A DNA stretch of 64,000 bases, taken from NCBI GenBank assembly GCA_964036045.1, contig OZ038382.1:149246961-149310960 (forward strand), written 5' to 3'. The notes under the pieces are model-generated. The model ran no database searches. It saw only the letters and a list, made by a program, of their open reading frames with translations, and was not told the origin of the DNA. The stretch comes from Eutreptiella sp. 'Long Island Sound 2002' (Eukaryota; Euglenozoa; Euglenophyceae; Eutreptiales; Eutreptiaceae). Positions 10,728-22,300 of the stretch are shown one piece after another (the first letter of the stretch is position 1; each line of letters starts with the position of its first letter). The translations under genes were made by a program, and so were the position numbers.

Positions 10728-11458
10728 CTATTAGAACTGGACACGTCTGCCATTGAGTGGCTGTCGGAAAAAAGCAAATCATTGCCCTGATCCCCTGAAA
10801 AATATGACGAAGGTTACCGATGTATAATCGACTGTCACAGGTGGTAGCCATGAAAGAAAATGTAAATACCGGCGCAGCCTGACCTGCCTGTTTTTTTACT
10901 TTCTTGCGTGGTTTCAGTGCGCGAGGCCTCGCGCACTGATTGTTTCCGTGGGACAATGTTCTAAATCGTGGTATATCTGACCAACACAGTGTCTACAGAC
11001 ACATACACCGGAAAAATGGAATGTGTTTGTCCGTCTGGTACTGTACCTGCAATTATACGCGTCATATCCGTTCCGCAAAATCAATACATAACGTGACCTG
11101 AGTGCGCGAGGCCTCGCGCATTCCGGATGCCACAAATTGTGTTTTCTTTTTACTTTAGAGTATATGTGTTTTCCCAAGCATGGGAAGCCCGACAGTCATA
11201 CACTTCCAATGCTCCTTCGTCAACACAATCTTAGTTTTAATAATGTGTGGGAGCTGTGTATTTGCGCAAACGCCAGTCCTTATGGGTTTTTGGGTTTCTA
11301 AATAAACTCTACTTTGAATATCTTGAGTGCGCAAGGCCTCGTGCACTCAGAAGGCCAGAGAAAGATAAAAAATGTCACATTGAGGAACGCCGAGTTGCGC
11401 AATACTAAAAAAGCAATTTATTTTACTCCGCCCAAAATCACGTTCATCAAACACCCAA
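10728..11458 (-). repeat. LTR-like block of chromovirus D
   Basis: A block of about 730 bp that recurs with small changes at 40850-41577, in each case at the far 3' side of a chromovirus remnant. From 10739 it starts TGGACACG and it ends ...ACACCCA near 11458, which fits the TG...CA rule. A pyrimidine tract (polypurine on the coding strand) follows at about 11467-11478. It contains three copies of a palindromic core, GCGAGGCCTCGC-like, near 10917, 11100 and 11326. No second copy flanks element D in the window, so the LTR identity is inferred. Confidence 0.5.
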
Positions 11459-13143
11459 AAAAATAGTTTTTTTCCCCTGCTGCGAACCGGTCCTTTTCTG
11501 CGCGTTCGGCGCGCAAAACAGGGTGCAGTTTGCGTGAGCTAAGAGAAAGAGGCTGATCACACAATCAAAATGGGCCATTGGAGGACTTCATCATGTACAA
11601 CCCTTACTACAAGCTGTGCGCTCAGACAGTGCACCTCTTACTCCAAGCCCTCTCAGGGAAACGCGCGAGGGCGTCCCTGTCAGGCCACAGTTGCCCAGAG
11701 GCGCTGTGTTCCCTTGCTACTCCACAGGAGGGCCAATAGGGCCCACGACTTCTCCGCCATGGCCACTCACTAGCGTGTGTAGGGGTCACGCTGAGCAGGC
11801 CCAGTAGGGATTGAGTGCGGTTGTGCTCACCCTGCCTTCGAAGGCTGTTGCTGGCATTCGTGAGTGTAGTATAGTGGTGTCGTCTGCTCCGCGTGCTTTT
11901 CCTCGCGGGCAGGGGAGTGTGTTAGCTTTTGGCCATTAGAAAAATGGGCGTTTTGTATGCCCTTAACACACTTGGCCAACCCTCCCCTCTAGTAGGTAGG
12001 GCCTTTGCCGTTTCCCCAAAGGTTAGACGCCAGCACAGAAATTGGGCGCCACAGGAGTGGTACCAGTACCTGCCTAGGACCTTTGGTCCAACAGCAGCGA
12101 AGGCTGCAAGGCAGCCACGCCGGGGAGAGAAGTGAGACACACACAGACATACGTAGCACACCTAGGGGAATGCTAACACCGCCAAGAAGGGTAAAAACCC
12201 ATGGGTCTGGAACAGTTAGGGGTCCTAACTGTGGGCACGCTTGACCCCAAGGAGGGTATGCACACCTTATGTCCAACACCTTGCTTGTCATTCCCTCCTA
12301 GTCTAGGAAGCCACCGCTCTTCAGTGGCTCCCCAAGGTCATAACATTAGGGCATATCGCAGGCAACACGTGGTCAACAACGCAGACACTCGCTGGGTGGC
12401 TGCAAACCTGACAAGCGGGCACATAGTTCACGCTGGTAACCACAGGCATGGGACTGCAGGGCACAACTAGAGCAGGGGCTGGACTCCAAAAGCAGCGGAT
12501 GTGCAGGTGTTTGGAAAACCGATCCCGATTGGGGGAGGGCGTTAGTACACTCACTGAAACTGCAACTCTACAGGAGTCCTGAACCTGTCCGGTGACTGAT
12601 TAGGTCTAGTTGTTAGCACAAGAGTGCTCACCACCCCTGGGAGGTTAGAAAACAGATTGGATTGCGAGTAGAGGGCCTCAACTGTGAGGTCTACTGAGAG
12701 GGACTCTGTTCACGTAAGCCGGCGTGTTCAGGTGACCCGCAGTTGAGGTGGTCGTATGGAGGTGGGCACCCCGGACTGATCAGACCGCGGGGGTAGCTAT
12801 TCCAGCGAGTGCGCGCGTTCTTGGTACTACACTGCGCGGATTAATGTGTGGTGGGATGCTGGGGCAATAGGACTCATTAACCATTGGGCTGCAAACAGGA
12901 TTAGCGGCCTGGTGGGGTTCCGATGATCCTCAGTGTTGCTTCTCTCTTGGTGAGGGGGAAGTGTATCTCCTGGGCGAGCCGATGTTCCTGCAGGAGTGGC
13001 CGGAAGGAGACTTCCAACGGGAGGAGAGGATGTCTGGGGTATACCAATGCCTCCTGAAGCTCGCAACCTCCTCAGTGTGGTTAGGCACAATAAATAGATA
13101 GGCACAAGGAGATTAGTTTTTCTTCGTAGGCTGGGACAGAGTC
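11459..13143 (-). other. 3' untranslated region of chromovirus D
   Basis: Non-coding DNA between the LTR-like block and the chromodomain. It is closely similar to 41578-43237 (chromovirus C). In the stretch from about 11640 to 12470 it is also related to the 3' UTRs of chromoviruses A (27.1-28.0 kb) and B (46.0-46.8 kb). Conserved short hairpins are visible, for instance the pairing of GGACC with GGTCC near 12078 and of CAGTTAGG with CCTAACTG near 12210. No frame here is conserved between copies. Confidence 0.6.
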
Positions 13144-13516
13144 TCAGCACGGGTTAGTAGCTGTCTCTTGTTGTTCTCAACGAGGTAGGAACGAAAGAAG
13201 GGGTTGATACTCCCATCTGGCTGTATAAAGGCGGACATGGGCTCCTAGGTTGCCTCAGATAGCCCATTTCCGTCAAACATGGTAAGGGCTTTCCAGCCCT
13301 GTTTATACTCGTGGCGTCCAATACCTGCAACCACGTGGTAGCCATCAACTGCCATTGCATCGCCAGTCATTTCTTCTAGTTCGTCTGCTTTCTCAGGGTT
13401 GGCAGCGTTCTCTAGGTCGATGCCCTCGATTGCTCTGTCAGACAGACGCCACTCGACCTGGGACAGTTCGTCAGGCAAGTGGTAATATCTCAGCTGTTTA
13501 GGTGCACATAGCAGCT
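13144..13516 (-). pseudogene. Chromodomain tail of chromovirus D pol, truncated
   Basis: The minus-strand frame retains the end of the integrase region (LLCAPKQLRYYH near 13500), the acidic linker (NPEKADELEEMTGD) and a chromodomain: Tyr/Val-rich start (VDGYHVVAGI), RHEYKQGWKALT and WDG-equivalent FDGNGLSEAT. The codon after EAT is a stop where the relatives have Trp in ATWEPMSAF. Everything upstream of about 13516 is missing because an unrelated GC-rich repeat begins there. Chromodomains of this retrotransposon class are thought to direct insertion by reading chromatin marks. Confidence 0.8.
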
Positions 13517-13978
13517 CTCCAAAAAGGTAGGTAGGTCATCTCGGGACTGGGGTTGCCCCCGAGGGGGGTCTTACCAAGGGGTCTTTGCTCACCCACCCAC
13601 GGCCCTACTGCCTGTGCCCCCACAAAGCGGCTCCCCCACATGGGGGAAGGGCACGGTCGCCGCGAGCGGTACCCTACAGCGGGATCTGCCCAGAGAGGTA
13701 ACCCATGTTCGACCTAGGTTTCACATTCCTCTCCTTCGGGCGGATGATACGTGGGGGACGGTCCCATCGCACATCGTGGTCAACCTCTGGATTCTGGGGC
13801 CCAGGGTCCCGGAGCCAGGCCACAGGCCCTGTCCTACAGGCACCCCCACCTGGGTTGATTTTCAGTAGGCGTGATGCGACTTGAAGAAGCACGTGCTACG
13901 GGACTCGCATGCCGTGGCGCACACTCACGCCTCCTGACTCGGTCGAGCTTGCGCTCTCCCGAGGGGCCGGGGGTTCGA
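13517..13978 (-). mobile_element. GC-rich repeat R450, copy 1, with (ACCT)n-type end
   Basis: About 460 bp that recur at 63283-63720 at roughly 80-85% identity by eye. Both copies start at the left with GGTAGGTAGGT, and each interrupts a chromovirus at a different place, so this end is a true element boundary. Read on the minus strand the element ends in an ACCT repeat tail, as non-LTR retroposons often do. On the right it passes into GC-rich DNA that is also shared by the two loci. No protein is evident. The other boundary is not defined. Confidence 0.6.
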
Positions 13979-15180
13979 AGTAGGTCGTTATGTTCGGTTG
14001 GTCGGTCGTTGAATGGTTTGGTGTAGTTTGTTAATGTTGGTTGGTTGGTTGCGTGATGGTAGAGTCACCATGTTCTGTTTTGTTCGTGGGTATGGTTGTC
14101 GGCGGGCGTTGCGCACCATGGTGTGGCCAACCCGTTGGACGCCGTTCCCCTTTCGACCCTTGCACGCCTGACTGGTTTGGCGTTGGCCGGCTTGCGTGTG
14201 GTCTGTTTACGGTCGAGTCGCGGCTGCAGCTGCGGTGTGGTTGGTGCGGGGTTGTCTTGGCCGCCTCATGGTCGGCTTGGTTTGCGTGGGTTCCGTCGCG
14301 CTGCTGCTGGTGGGTAAATAGCCAAATGGTGTTGGTGTAGCCGGTACGTCCGTTTTGGTGCTGGTTAGTTGCGTCTTGGTCTGTCCAAGTGTAGTGTAGT
14401 GTAGTTGGTTAATGTTGCTTGGTCGGGTTTAATGGTAGAGTTGCGGTGTTCTGTTGTGTTCGTGGGTATGGTGGTCGGCGGGCGTGGTGCACCACGGTGT
14501 TGCCAACCTGTTGGATACCGTTTCCGGTCTCGACCGATGCATGCCTGGTTAGTTTGGTGTTGGCCGGCTTGCGCGTGGTCTGTTGATGGTCATGTCCTGG
14601 CTGCTGCAGCGGTTTTGTTGGCGCACAGTTGTCTTAGCCGCCTCATGGTCGACTTGTTTGGCGTTGGTTCCTTGGCGCTGCAGCGGGCGCTTGCGCGGTC
14701 GGATGTTGTTCGTGTAGTTGTCGTGCCTGTTTTGGTGTTGGTTGGTTGTGCCCGTGTCGGCCTTTGTACGATGCGTCCTGTTACGTCGCCCGTTGTCGTC
14801 TGGCGCCGTGTAGACACCGTGTTCTGAGTTAGGTGCACCGTGGGAAGGCCCGCGCGTGCGCAGCTGGTTGCGTTGGGTCGTTTTTGTTTAAGCCTTGTTG
14901 AGAGCGGCCTGTCGGCTGTGGGTTTCGTTGTGCTGTGATCGGGGTTTGCCCGGCGCATTGTGTTGGTGAGCCGTCGTCTTAGCCGGGTGGTGCTTGGCTT
15001 GGGTTATCGTTGTCTGTGCCGCCTGCCGGCGGGCCTTGTTGGGTTCGGGTTGGTGGTGTGGCCGGCGCCATGTGCGGCTTGTTTTGTTGGTTCGGTGTCA
15101 TCTTCGCCTCTTATAGGTCGGCGTGTTAGGCTGGTTTTGGTAGGCACTTGGGTTGCGGTTGCGTTTGTGTTGTTTACCTA
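13979..15180. repeat. GC-rich direct repeats with a ~374-bp period
   Basis: A TTCGTGGGTATGG...GGCGGGCGTTGCGCACCATGG module occurs near 14083 and again near 14457, and a third related copy lies near 63790 next to the second R450 copy. The same order, R450 followed by this module, at both loci suggests that it is part of the same element. G+T-rich on the plus strand. The long frames on both strands follow from composition and are not supported as genes. Confidence 0.6.
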
Positions 15181-18100
15181 GCCGGGGTTGGTGTTGTGTT
15201 GGTTCGTGGCCCCCCCTCATGGCGGGTCCTACTGTGCTGGTGCGTGGTCCCCCCCCTGGTGGGGCGTGCTGTATTGGTGCGTGGCCCCCCCCGTGGTGGG
15301 GCGTGATGTGTCCATGTGTGCTCCCCCACATGGTGGAACGTGCCGTGCTGGCGCGTGGCCCGCCTCGTGGCCGGGCATGCTGCGTTGTTGTGGGGCCCCT
15401 GTCATGGTGGGGCGTGCTCTGTTGGTGCGTCGCCCGCCTCATGGTGGGGTGTGTGGTGTTGGTGCCTGCACGCCACGGTGGTGGTGTGTGGTGTGGTGGT
15501 GCTGGGCTTGGGTTGTCGTCTGCGCTGCCTGGCGACCGGCGTTGTTGGGTTCGGGTTCGTGGTGTTTTAGCCGGCGCCATGCGCAGCTTGTTTTGTTGGT
15601 TCGCCGTCGTCTTCGCTGCCTTACGGTCGGTGTGTTTGGGTGGCTGTGGTCCGCGGTCGGGTTGCGGTTGGGTTTGTGCTGTTTGCTTGGCCGGTGCTGG
15701 TGCTGTGCTGGTGCGTGGCCCCCCTCTTGGTGGGGTTTCCTGCGTTGGTGCGTGCCCCTCCCGATGGTAGGGCGTGCTGTGTTGGTGCGCGCCCCCCGCC
15801 CACTGTGGGGCGTGCTGTGTCGGTGTGTGGCCCCTCCCATGGTGGGGCGGGCTGTGCTGGCGTGTGGCCCGCCTCATCGTCGGCCATGCTGCGTTGTTGT
15901 GTGGCCCCCCTTATGTCGGGGCGTGCTTTGTTGCTGACTGTCCGCCGCGGTGGTTGTGCGTGGTGTGGTGGTGCTTGGCTTGGGTTGTTGTCGTGTGTGC
16001 CGCCCGGCAGCCGGCGTCGTTGGGTTCGGGTTGGTGGTGCTTGTGGTGGTGTTTTAGCCGGCGCCATGCGCGGCTTGTTTTGTTTGGTCGGCGTGTTTGG
16101 GTGGTTGTGGTCGGCGGTTGGGTTGCGGTTGTGGTTGTGTTGATTGGCTGGCCGTGGTTGGTTCTGTGCTGGCGCGCAGTCCCCCTCATGGTGGGGCGTG
16201 CTGTGTTGGTGCGAGCCCCCCTCCATGGTGGGGCGTGCTGTGTTGGTGTGTGCCCCCCCCCATGGTGGGGCGTGCTGTGTTGGTTTGTGGCCCCTCTCAT
16301 GGTGGGGCGTGCCCTGTTGGTGCGTGGCTTCCCTCATGGTGGGGCGTGCTGTGTTGGTACCCGTCGGTCGCGGTGGTGCGTGGTGTGGTGGTGTTTGGCT
16401 TGGGTTGTCGTCGTCTGTTGGGTTGCGGTTGCGGTTGTGTTGGTTGCCTGGCCGCGGTTGGCGCTGTGCTCCTGCGTGCCCCCCCCCCCCCTTTTGGGCG
16501 TGCTGTGTTTGTGCGTAGCCCCCCCATGGTGGGGCGTGCTTTGTTGGTGTGTGCCTCCCCCCATGGTGGGGCGTGCTGTGTTGGTGCGTGCCCCCCCTGT
16601 TGGTCGAGTGCTGTGTTGGTGCCTGTCTGCCACGGTTGTGGTGCGTAGTTTGGTGGTGTTTGTCTTGGGTTGTCGCCGTCTGTTGGGTGGCTTGCGGTTG
16701 CGGCTTTGTTGTCTGCTTGGCCGGGGGTGGTGCTGTGCTGGTGCGTGCCCCCCCCCTCTGTTGGCGCGTGCCGTGTTTGTGCGTGCTCCCCCCCTTGGTG
16801 GGGCGTGTTGTGTCGGCGTGTTCGGGTTTCGGTTCGTCGTGTTGTAGCCGGCTTGATGCTCGGCTTGTCTTGCTGGTTTGCTGTTGTCTCTGCCGCCGTA
16901 CGGCCAGCGTTGTCGGGTGTTGGTTGTCTGTGGTGTTTGCCTGGCCGGGGCCGGTGCTTTACTAGTGCTTTGCCTCCTCCCCTGTTGGGGCGTGCTGTGT
17001 TTGTGCGTGCCCCCCCTAATTGTGGGGCGTGGTGTGTTGGTGTATGCCCCCGCCCATGGCCGGGCGTGCTGCGTTGGTTTGTGGCCCCCCTCCTGGTGGG
17101 GCGTGCTGTGTTGGTCCGTGGCCCCGCTCATAGTGGGGCGTGCTGTGTTGGTGCTTGCCCGCTGCGGTGGTGGTGTTTGGCTTGGGTTGTCGTCGTTTGT
17201 TGGGTGGGATGCGGTTGCGGTTGTGTTGTTTGCTTGGCCGGGGTTGGTGCTTTGCTGGTGCGTGCCCCCCCCCCCCCCTTTGGCGGGGCGTGCTGTGTCG
17301 GCGTGTTTGGGTTTCAGTTCGTGGTGTTGTAGCCGGCTCAATGCTCGGCTTATTTTGTTGGTTCCCTGTTGTCTCCGCCGCCGTACGGCCGGCGTTGTGG
17401 GGTGTTGGTTGTCTGTGATGTTTGCCTGGCCGGGGTTGGTGCTGTGCTGGTGCGTGGCACCCACCCTGTTTGGGCGTGCTGTGTTTGTGTGTGCCCCCTG
17501 CCCATGGTGGGGTGTGCTGCGTTGGTTTGTGGCCCCACTCTTGGTGGGGCGTGCTGTGTTGGTGGGTGGCCTCCTTCTTGGTGGGGCGTGCTGTGTTGGT
17601 GTTTGCCCGCCGCGGTGGTGGTGTTTGGCTTGGGTTGTCGTCGTTTGTTGGGTGGGATGCGGTTGCGGTTGTGTTGTTTGCTTGGCCGGGGTTGGTGCTG
17701 TGCTGGTGCGTGCCCCCATCCCTGTTGGGGCGTGCCGTGCTTGTGCATGCCCGCCCCCCTTGGTGGGGCTTACTGTCTCGGCGTGTTCAGGTTTCGGTTC
17801 GTGGTGTTGTAGCCGGCTCGATGCTTGGCTTGTTTTGTTGGTTCGCTGTTGTCTCCGCCGCCGTACGGCCAGCATTGTCGGGTGTTGGTTGTCTGTGGTC
17901 CTTGCCTGGCCGGGGCCGGTGCTGTACTGGTGCGTGGCCCGCGCCCTGTTGGGGCGTGCTGTGTTTGTGCGTGCCCCCCCCCATGGTCGGGCGTGCTGTG
18001 TTGGTGTGTGCCCCCCCCCATGATGGGGCGTGCTGCGTTGGTTTGTGGCCCCCCTCTTGGTGGGACGTGCTGTGTTGGTGTGTGGCCCCCCTCTTGGTGG

Positions 18101-18579
18101 GGCGTGCTGTGTTGGTGCTTGCCCGCCGCTATGATGGTGTTTGGTTCCGGCTGTCATCGTTTGTTGGGTGGGTTGCAGTCGCGGTTGTGTTGTTTGCCTG
18201 GCCGGGGTTGGTGCTTTCCTGGTGCGCCCCCCCCCCCCCTGTTGGGGCGTGCCGTGTTTGTGCGTGCCCCCCCCCCCTTGATGGGGCGTGCTGTGTCGGC
18301 GTGTTCGGGTTTCGGTTGGTGGTGTTGTAGCCGGCTCGATGCTCGGCTTGTTTTGTTGGTTCGCTGTTGTTTCCGCCGCGGTACGGCCGGCTTTGTCGGC
18401 TGTTGGCTGTCTGTGGTGTTTGCCTTGTTCGGGTTGGTGCTGTGCTGGTGCGTGGCACCCCCCCTGTCCGGGCGTGCTGTGTTTGTGCGTGCCCCCCCTT
18501 CCATGGTGGGGCGTGCTGTGTTGGTCTGTGCCCCCCCCCCATGGTGGGGCGTGCTGCGTTGGTTCCTGGCCCCCCTCTT
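15181..18579. repeat. GC-rich satellite, ~37-bp unit in a ~480-520-bp higher-order unit
   Basis: The basic unit is GGGGCGTGCTGTGTTGGTGCG followed by a C-run and CATGGT, about 37-38 bp (clear at 16193-16340). Groups of these units are separated by longer spacers that carry a TTGTAGCCGGCTCGATGCT-like segment. That spacer recurs at about 16831, 17319, 17797 and 18318, giving higher-order steps of 488, 478 and 521 bp; an older spacer variant recurs at 15563 and 16050. Stop-free frames of several hundred codons on both strands are a by-product of the repeat. The array stops at the LINE and continues at 37843. Confidence 0.85.
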
Positions 18580-18599
18580 TTTTGAGACATGGCGGTTTC

Positions 18600-19300
18600 C
18601 CGCCCAAAACATCATTACAAACTGCTCACAATGCGAGGTTCCTCGAAGGACAGCCGCGGGAATGGAACCCGTACAAAAAGATCATGCCACTGTAAATTTC
18701 CCTGGGTGCAAAGCACTGCTAAGTGAGGCACCAATAGCCTAGGGAGAGTGACAAATGGCAATCAAATATTGCTGGGCTACCAACAGGAGAGGAAGCAGTT
18801 TGAAAGGCGTGATGAAACTAAAAGAGATAGGGCATGACCAGAGTCCTGTTGGAGTAACACTTCTGCATCGTCAGAAAAATGCAGTGGTCTGTAAGACTGA
18901 TAAGAAACTGAGCTCTGTGACAGATGGATCATCCTAGGGAGACTAAGTCCACAGGTAAGCAGACATATAAACAGGGTACAAGGGCTTGAAAATGGGAAAC
19001 AGGGTCATCTGCAGAAAGAGAAAAAAATAGAAAATAAATAAGGGCCTGGGTATGCAGGTTCCTGTGAAAATGGGGTGCCTGTTTGTCTGGATCGTCTGAA
19101 AGATCCAGTGGTCTGTAGGACTGAAAGAGAACCTGAGCTCTGTGACAGATGGATCATCCCAGGAAGACAGAGTACACAGATAAGCAGACATATAAACCTG
19201 GGTATGCTGGCACCACGAAAAGAAACAGAACTGAATTGGCGAGTGTGATATGAGGGGGGGGGGGGGCCTTGGTTATGGGAAAATGGGGGGCAGGTGGGAT
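18600..19300 (-). repeat. LINE 3' UTR with a ~215-bp direct repeat
   Basis: Non-coding. A block containing CAGTGGTCTGTA...GAGCTCTGTGACAGATGGATCATCC...AAGCAGACATATAAAC occurs at about 18883-18972 and again at about 19098-19197, a step of roughly 215-220 bp. G-runs at 19255-19266 and 19345-19355 lie near the end of ORF2 and make its exact C-terminus uncertain. Confidence 0.65.
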
Positions 19301-22300
19301 CTATGGTTTATGGGGTGGTGGGGCTTTCATGCGTCTTGCTGAGGGGGGGGGGGGGTTCAGCCTGCGTCTTTTTGCAGCAGAGTCGAGAAGTTTTGGAAGG
19401 TGGTGGCGAGAAGTGGTGCATTTGGAATGTGGAGATGAAGTTGAGGGAGAAGATGTTGTGTTCGGGAAGTTGTGGGGTGTGAGGTTCAAGCGGTGGAATT
19501 TGGATGAAGGTTTTGTTTTGTGAGAGGGGCGAATTCGGTAGGGGTGTTTGTTGGTGCGTTCGTTGTGTGGTTGTTTCTTTGGATAAGTAAGTTTTGTTGG
19601 AGCGCTGGAGGAGGTGCTGACGTCAGACATTGATGTAAACCAGGGGTTGTCAGGGGCGTGAGGCTCGAGGTGATCAAGGTTCAGAGGGTTTGTAATGAAC
19701 CAGTCTCTGATAGACTCCAAGGCTTTGGAGAGGGGTTCGCGACGATGTTGGAGGGCTTTGGTGAGTGAGTTTATATGCTGAGCATAAGTGGTGTTTCTGT
19801 GTGGGGTTCGGAGAAGGTTGCTGAGAGAGTTGGGGACAGGGGTTTTGAAATAATTGCGGACTTCTCCCCTTGGAGCAGTGGGGATCCAGTTTGTTACAGT
19901 GTGGCGGAAGGGTAGTGGCCATGTGTTGTTGAAGAGTTCGCGAAGGTGAATCATGGAGGTGCAGTATGAGAGAGTTGACAGGGGGTCCAAAGGGTGAATG
20001 AGGGAGCACATCGGGCATTTAAAGTCATTGAGGATGAAGTGAGGTTTGTAGCCTTTACAAGAGAAAAGGCCGTTCACCCATTGAAATGAAAACACGGAGA
20101 ACCATGAAGAGTGTAGAAAGTAGTCATTGCTGAGTGAGAGATGGATGTTGTTATGATGATGTTGAGGGAGTTGAGTGGTCACGTTTTTGTAGGAAATTTT
20201 TCCGGGAAGTATGCTGAAACCGATGGTAAGGATGGCGGAAGTGACTGACGGGAGGTAGTTGTTGGGGTGTTGGTATTGATTGTGAGGAATCCAGTTTGCG
20301 ATAGAGTCAGCGATTTCGTTCCCCAGGATGTCGACGTGTCCTTTGCACCAAACGAAGAGTGGAGCAAGTTTTCATTGGTTGAGTGAGGACCATATCAAGT
20401 AGTACCAAAAAGAGAAAGGATCGATGGAGGAGGACAAAGGGAAGTGGGAGTGTGACATGATGTAGTTTAAGGTACTGCAGGTTGATAGGTTGTCGATTGG
20501 TATGATGATGGGTTGAAGTAATGAGTGTAGAGGAAAGGTTGTGAGCATGAGAACGCTGTAGATTTCTGCGGGGTAGGAGCCTTGAATGGGGCACGTGGAA
20601 GTTATGGCTAGCGTTGAGGAGGGGGTGGTGATAATGGCGGCGGAGCCGGATGGTAATAGAGGTTTGGTAGGGTTGTTGGAACCATCAGTGTAAATTATGG
20701 TGGCGGTGGGGTGATGTTGAATAGCGTCGATGAACTCGTGACAGCCCCAATAGTCGAGAGTGCCACTGGGGGGTAGAGGAATGACATCTCTGAGATCAAA
20801 CTGGATGTATGTTCTGGTGAAGCACGTCGAACTGAAGGGGTAGGGGAAGGGGGTAGAATGTGTGCTGGAGAGTGGGATAGTGGAGAAAGGGGATGGGTCG
20901 AGGGTTTTATGTGAGGGAACTTTAAACCAGTGGTGTAATTTCAGGGCCATAATGGCGTCTCCGAAGTCTACGTCTGTGGATGTGACGTTTTGTTTGATAA
21001 TGGTACCTGTTGCCCATCGTTGGCTGGGTGTGGGGTGAGTCTTTGTGCAGGTATAGGAGTAGGAAGTTGGAGTTGTGGTTGAGAGGAAGCATCCAAACTG
21101 AACTTGGACGATGGTGTAGAGAGGGATGTTGGTGAGTGGGGCTGGGTTTGAGTTTGGGACGTTGTGCAGAGATATGTTGATGAAGTTTGCTGGGTCGACA
21201 GAGAATGATTGGAGAACGTTTGGAGATGAAGTTGGCTGAGAGAGAGCGTAGAGGACAGCTTCATTGGTTGGTTTAGGTCCTTCTTTGAGGAGGTACCGAG
21301 TTATATGGTTGACGGTCTGCTGATGAACGTTTAATTTGAGGGAGGTTATGCCCAGCTGAAAGTGAGCGCGGTTCCCATATTTGGTTTTTGTTGGAGTGAG
21401 TTTGGATAGATGGCCTTGTTTCGAAGTGTAAGACCATGTAGCGCTGTCGAGGGAGTTGAGTAGATTTTCTGGGAGTGAATTGTAAATTAGGCGGTAGGTG
21501 AGAGAGGGAATGGGTTGTGAATTGCTGGGTTTAATAAGCTCGGTGTAGGAGAGTGGGAGAGGGGCAAGGTCGTGGAAGAAAGAGGAAATAGTGTTAGTGA
21601 GGAGAGAATGCGTGTGTTTGTTTTGGGTTTTGGTAAAGAAGTATGTGCCTAGGTATTTGTAGTGTGTGCGGGGGTTACCTGATTTGTCATATGTGGAGAA
21701 ATGTATGTGTGTGGAGATGCGGATGGTAACGTGTGGGGTGTTGTTAAGTGCGTGAAGTTCAGATTTTTCTTGGTTAAAAAGTAGTCCGTATTTTGGTCCT
21801 GTGTGGAAGAGGAGGTTAAGGATTGTGTGGAGGATTTTGAAGTCAGATGATTGAAGAGCGAGATCATCTATGAAGGCGTATAGGTGTTGTTGCTTTGGGG
21901 GGAGGAGAGTGAGTAAATGGCGAATGGTGGGGTCGATGAAGAGGCAAAACAGGATTGGAGAGAGAGGACATCCTTGTCTGAGTCCGCGGGTGCTCATTGC
22001 CTCGTGTAGGGTGTGATTGTTGACGGAGGCGAGATCAGCAGGGTAGCTGTAGAGTTGTTGTATGAGAGTAATGATAAAGGGGGGCAAGTTGTAGTTGCGT
22101 AACATTTGGAAGAGGGCTTGATGAGGGACGGAGTTGAAGGCTTTGTTGAGGTCGAGATAAAGGTGGTATAGGTCAGGGTCGGTAGAAAGGTTGGGGATCA
22201 TGATGAAAATGTGGTCGGTGCAGCAGTGGTTTGGTAGCCCCCCAAATTGTGAAGAGGATAAAAGGGAGTGTTCAAGGGTGAGAAAGGTAATAACGTGAGT

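Noticed and set aside
16193-16350. CRISPR-like array of ~37-bp repeats
   Set aside because: Units are contiguous and variable with no unique spacers, and the context is eukaryotic satellite DNA.
16334-18607. A 757-codon minus-strand frame and several 300-380-codon plus-strand frames in the GC-rich satellite
   Set aside because: They exist on both strands at once, consist of His/Thr/Gln/Pro or Cys/Val/Trp repeats, and follow the satellite period. Absence of A/T explains the lack of stops.
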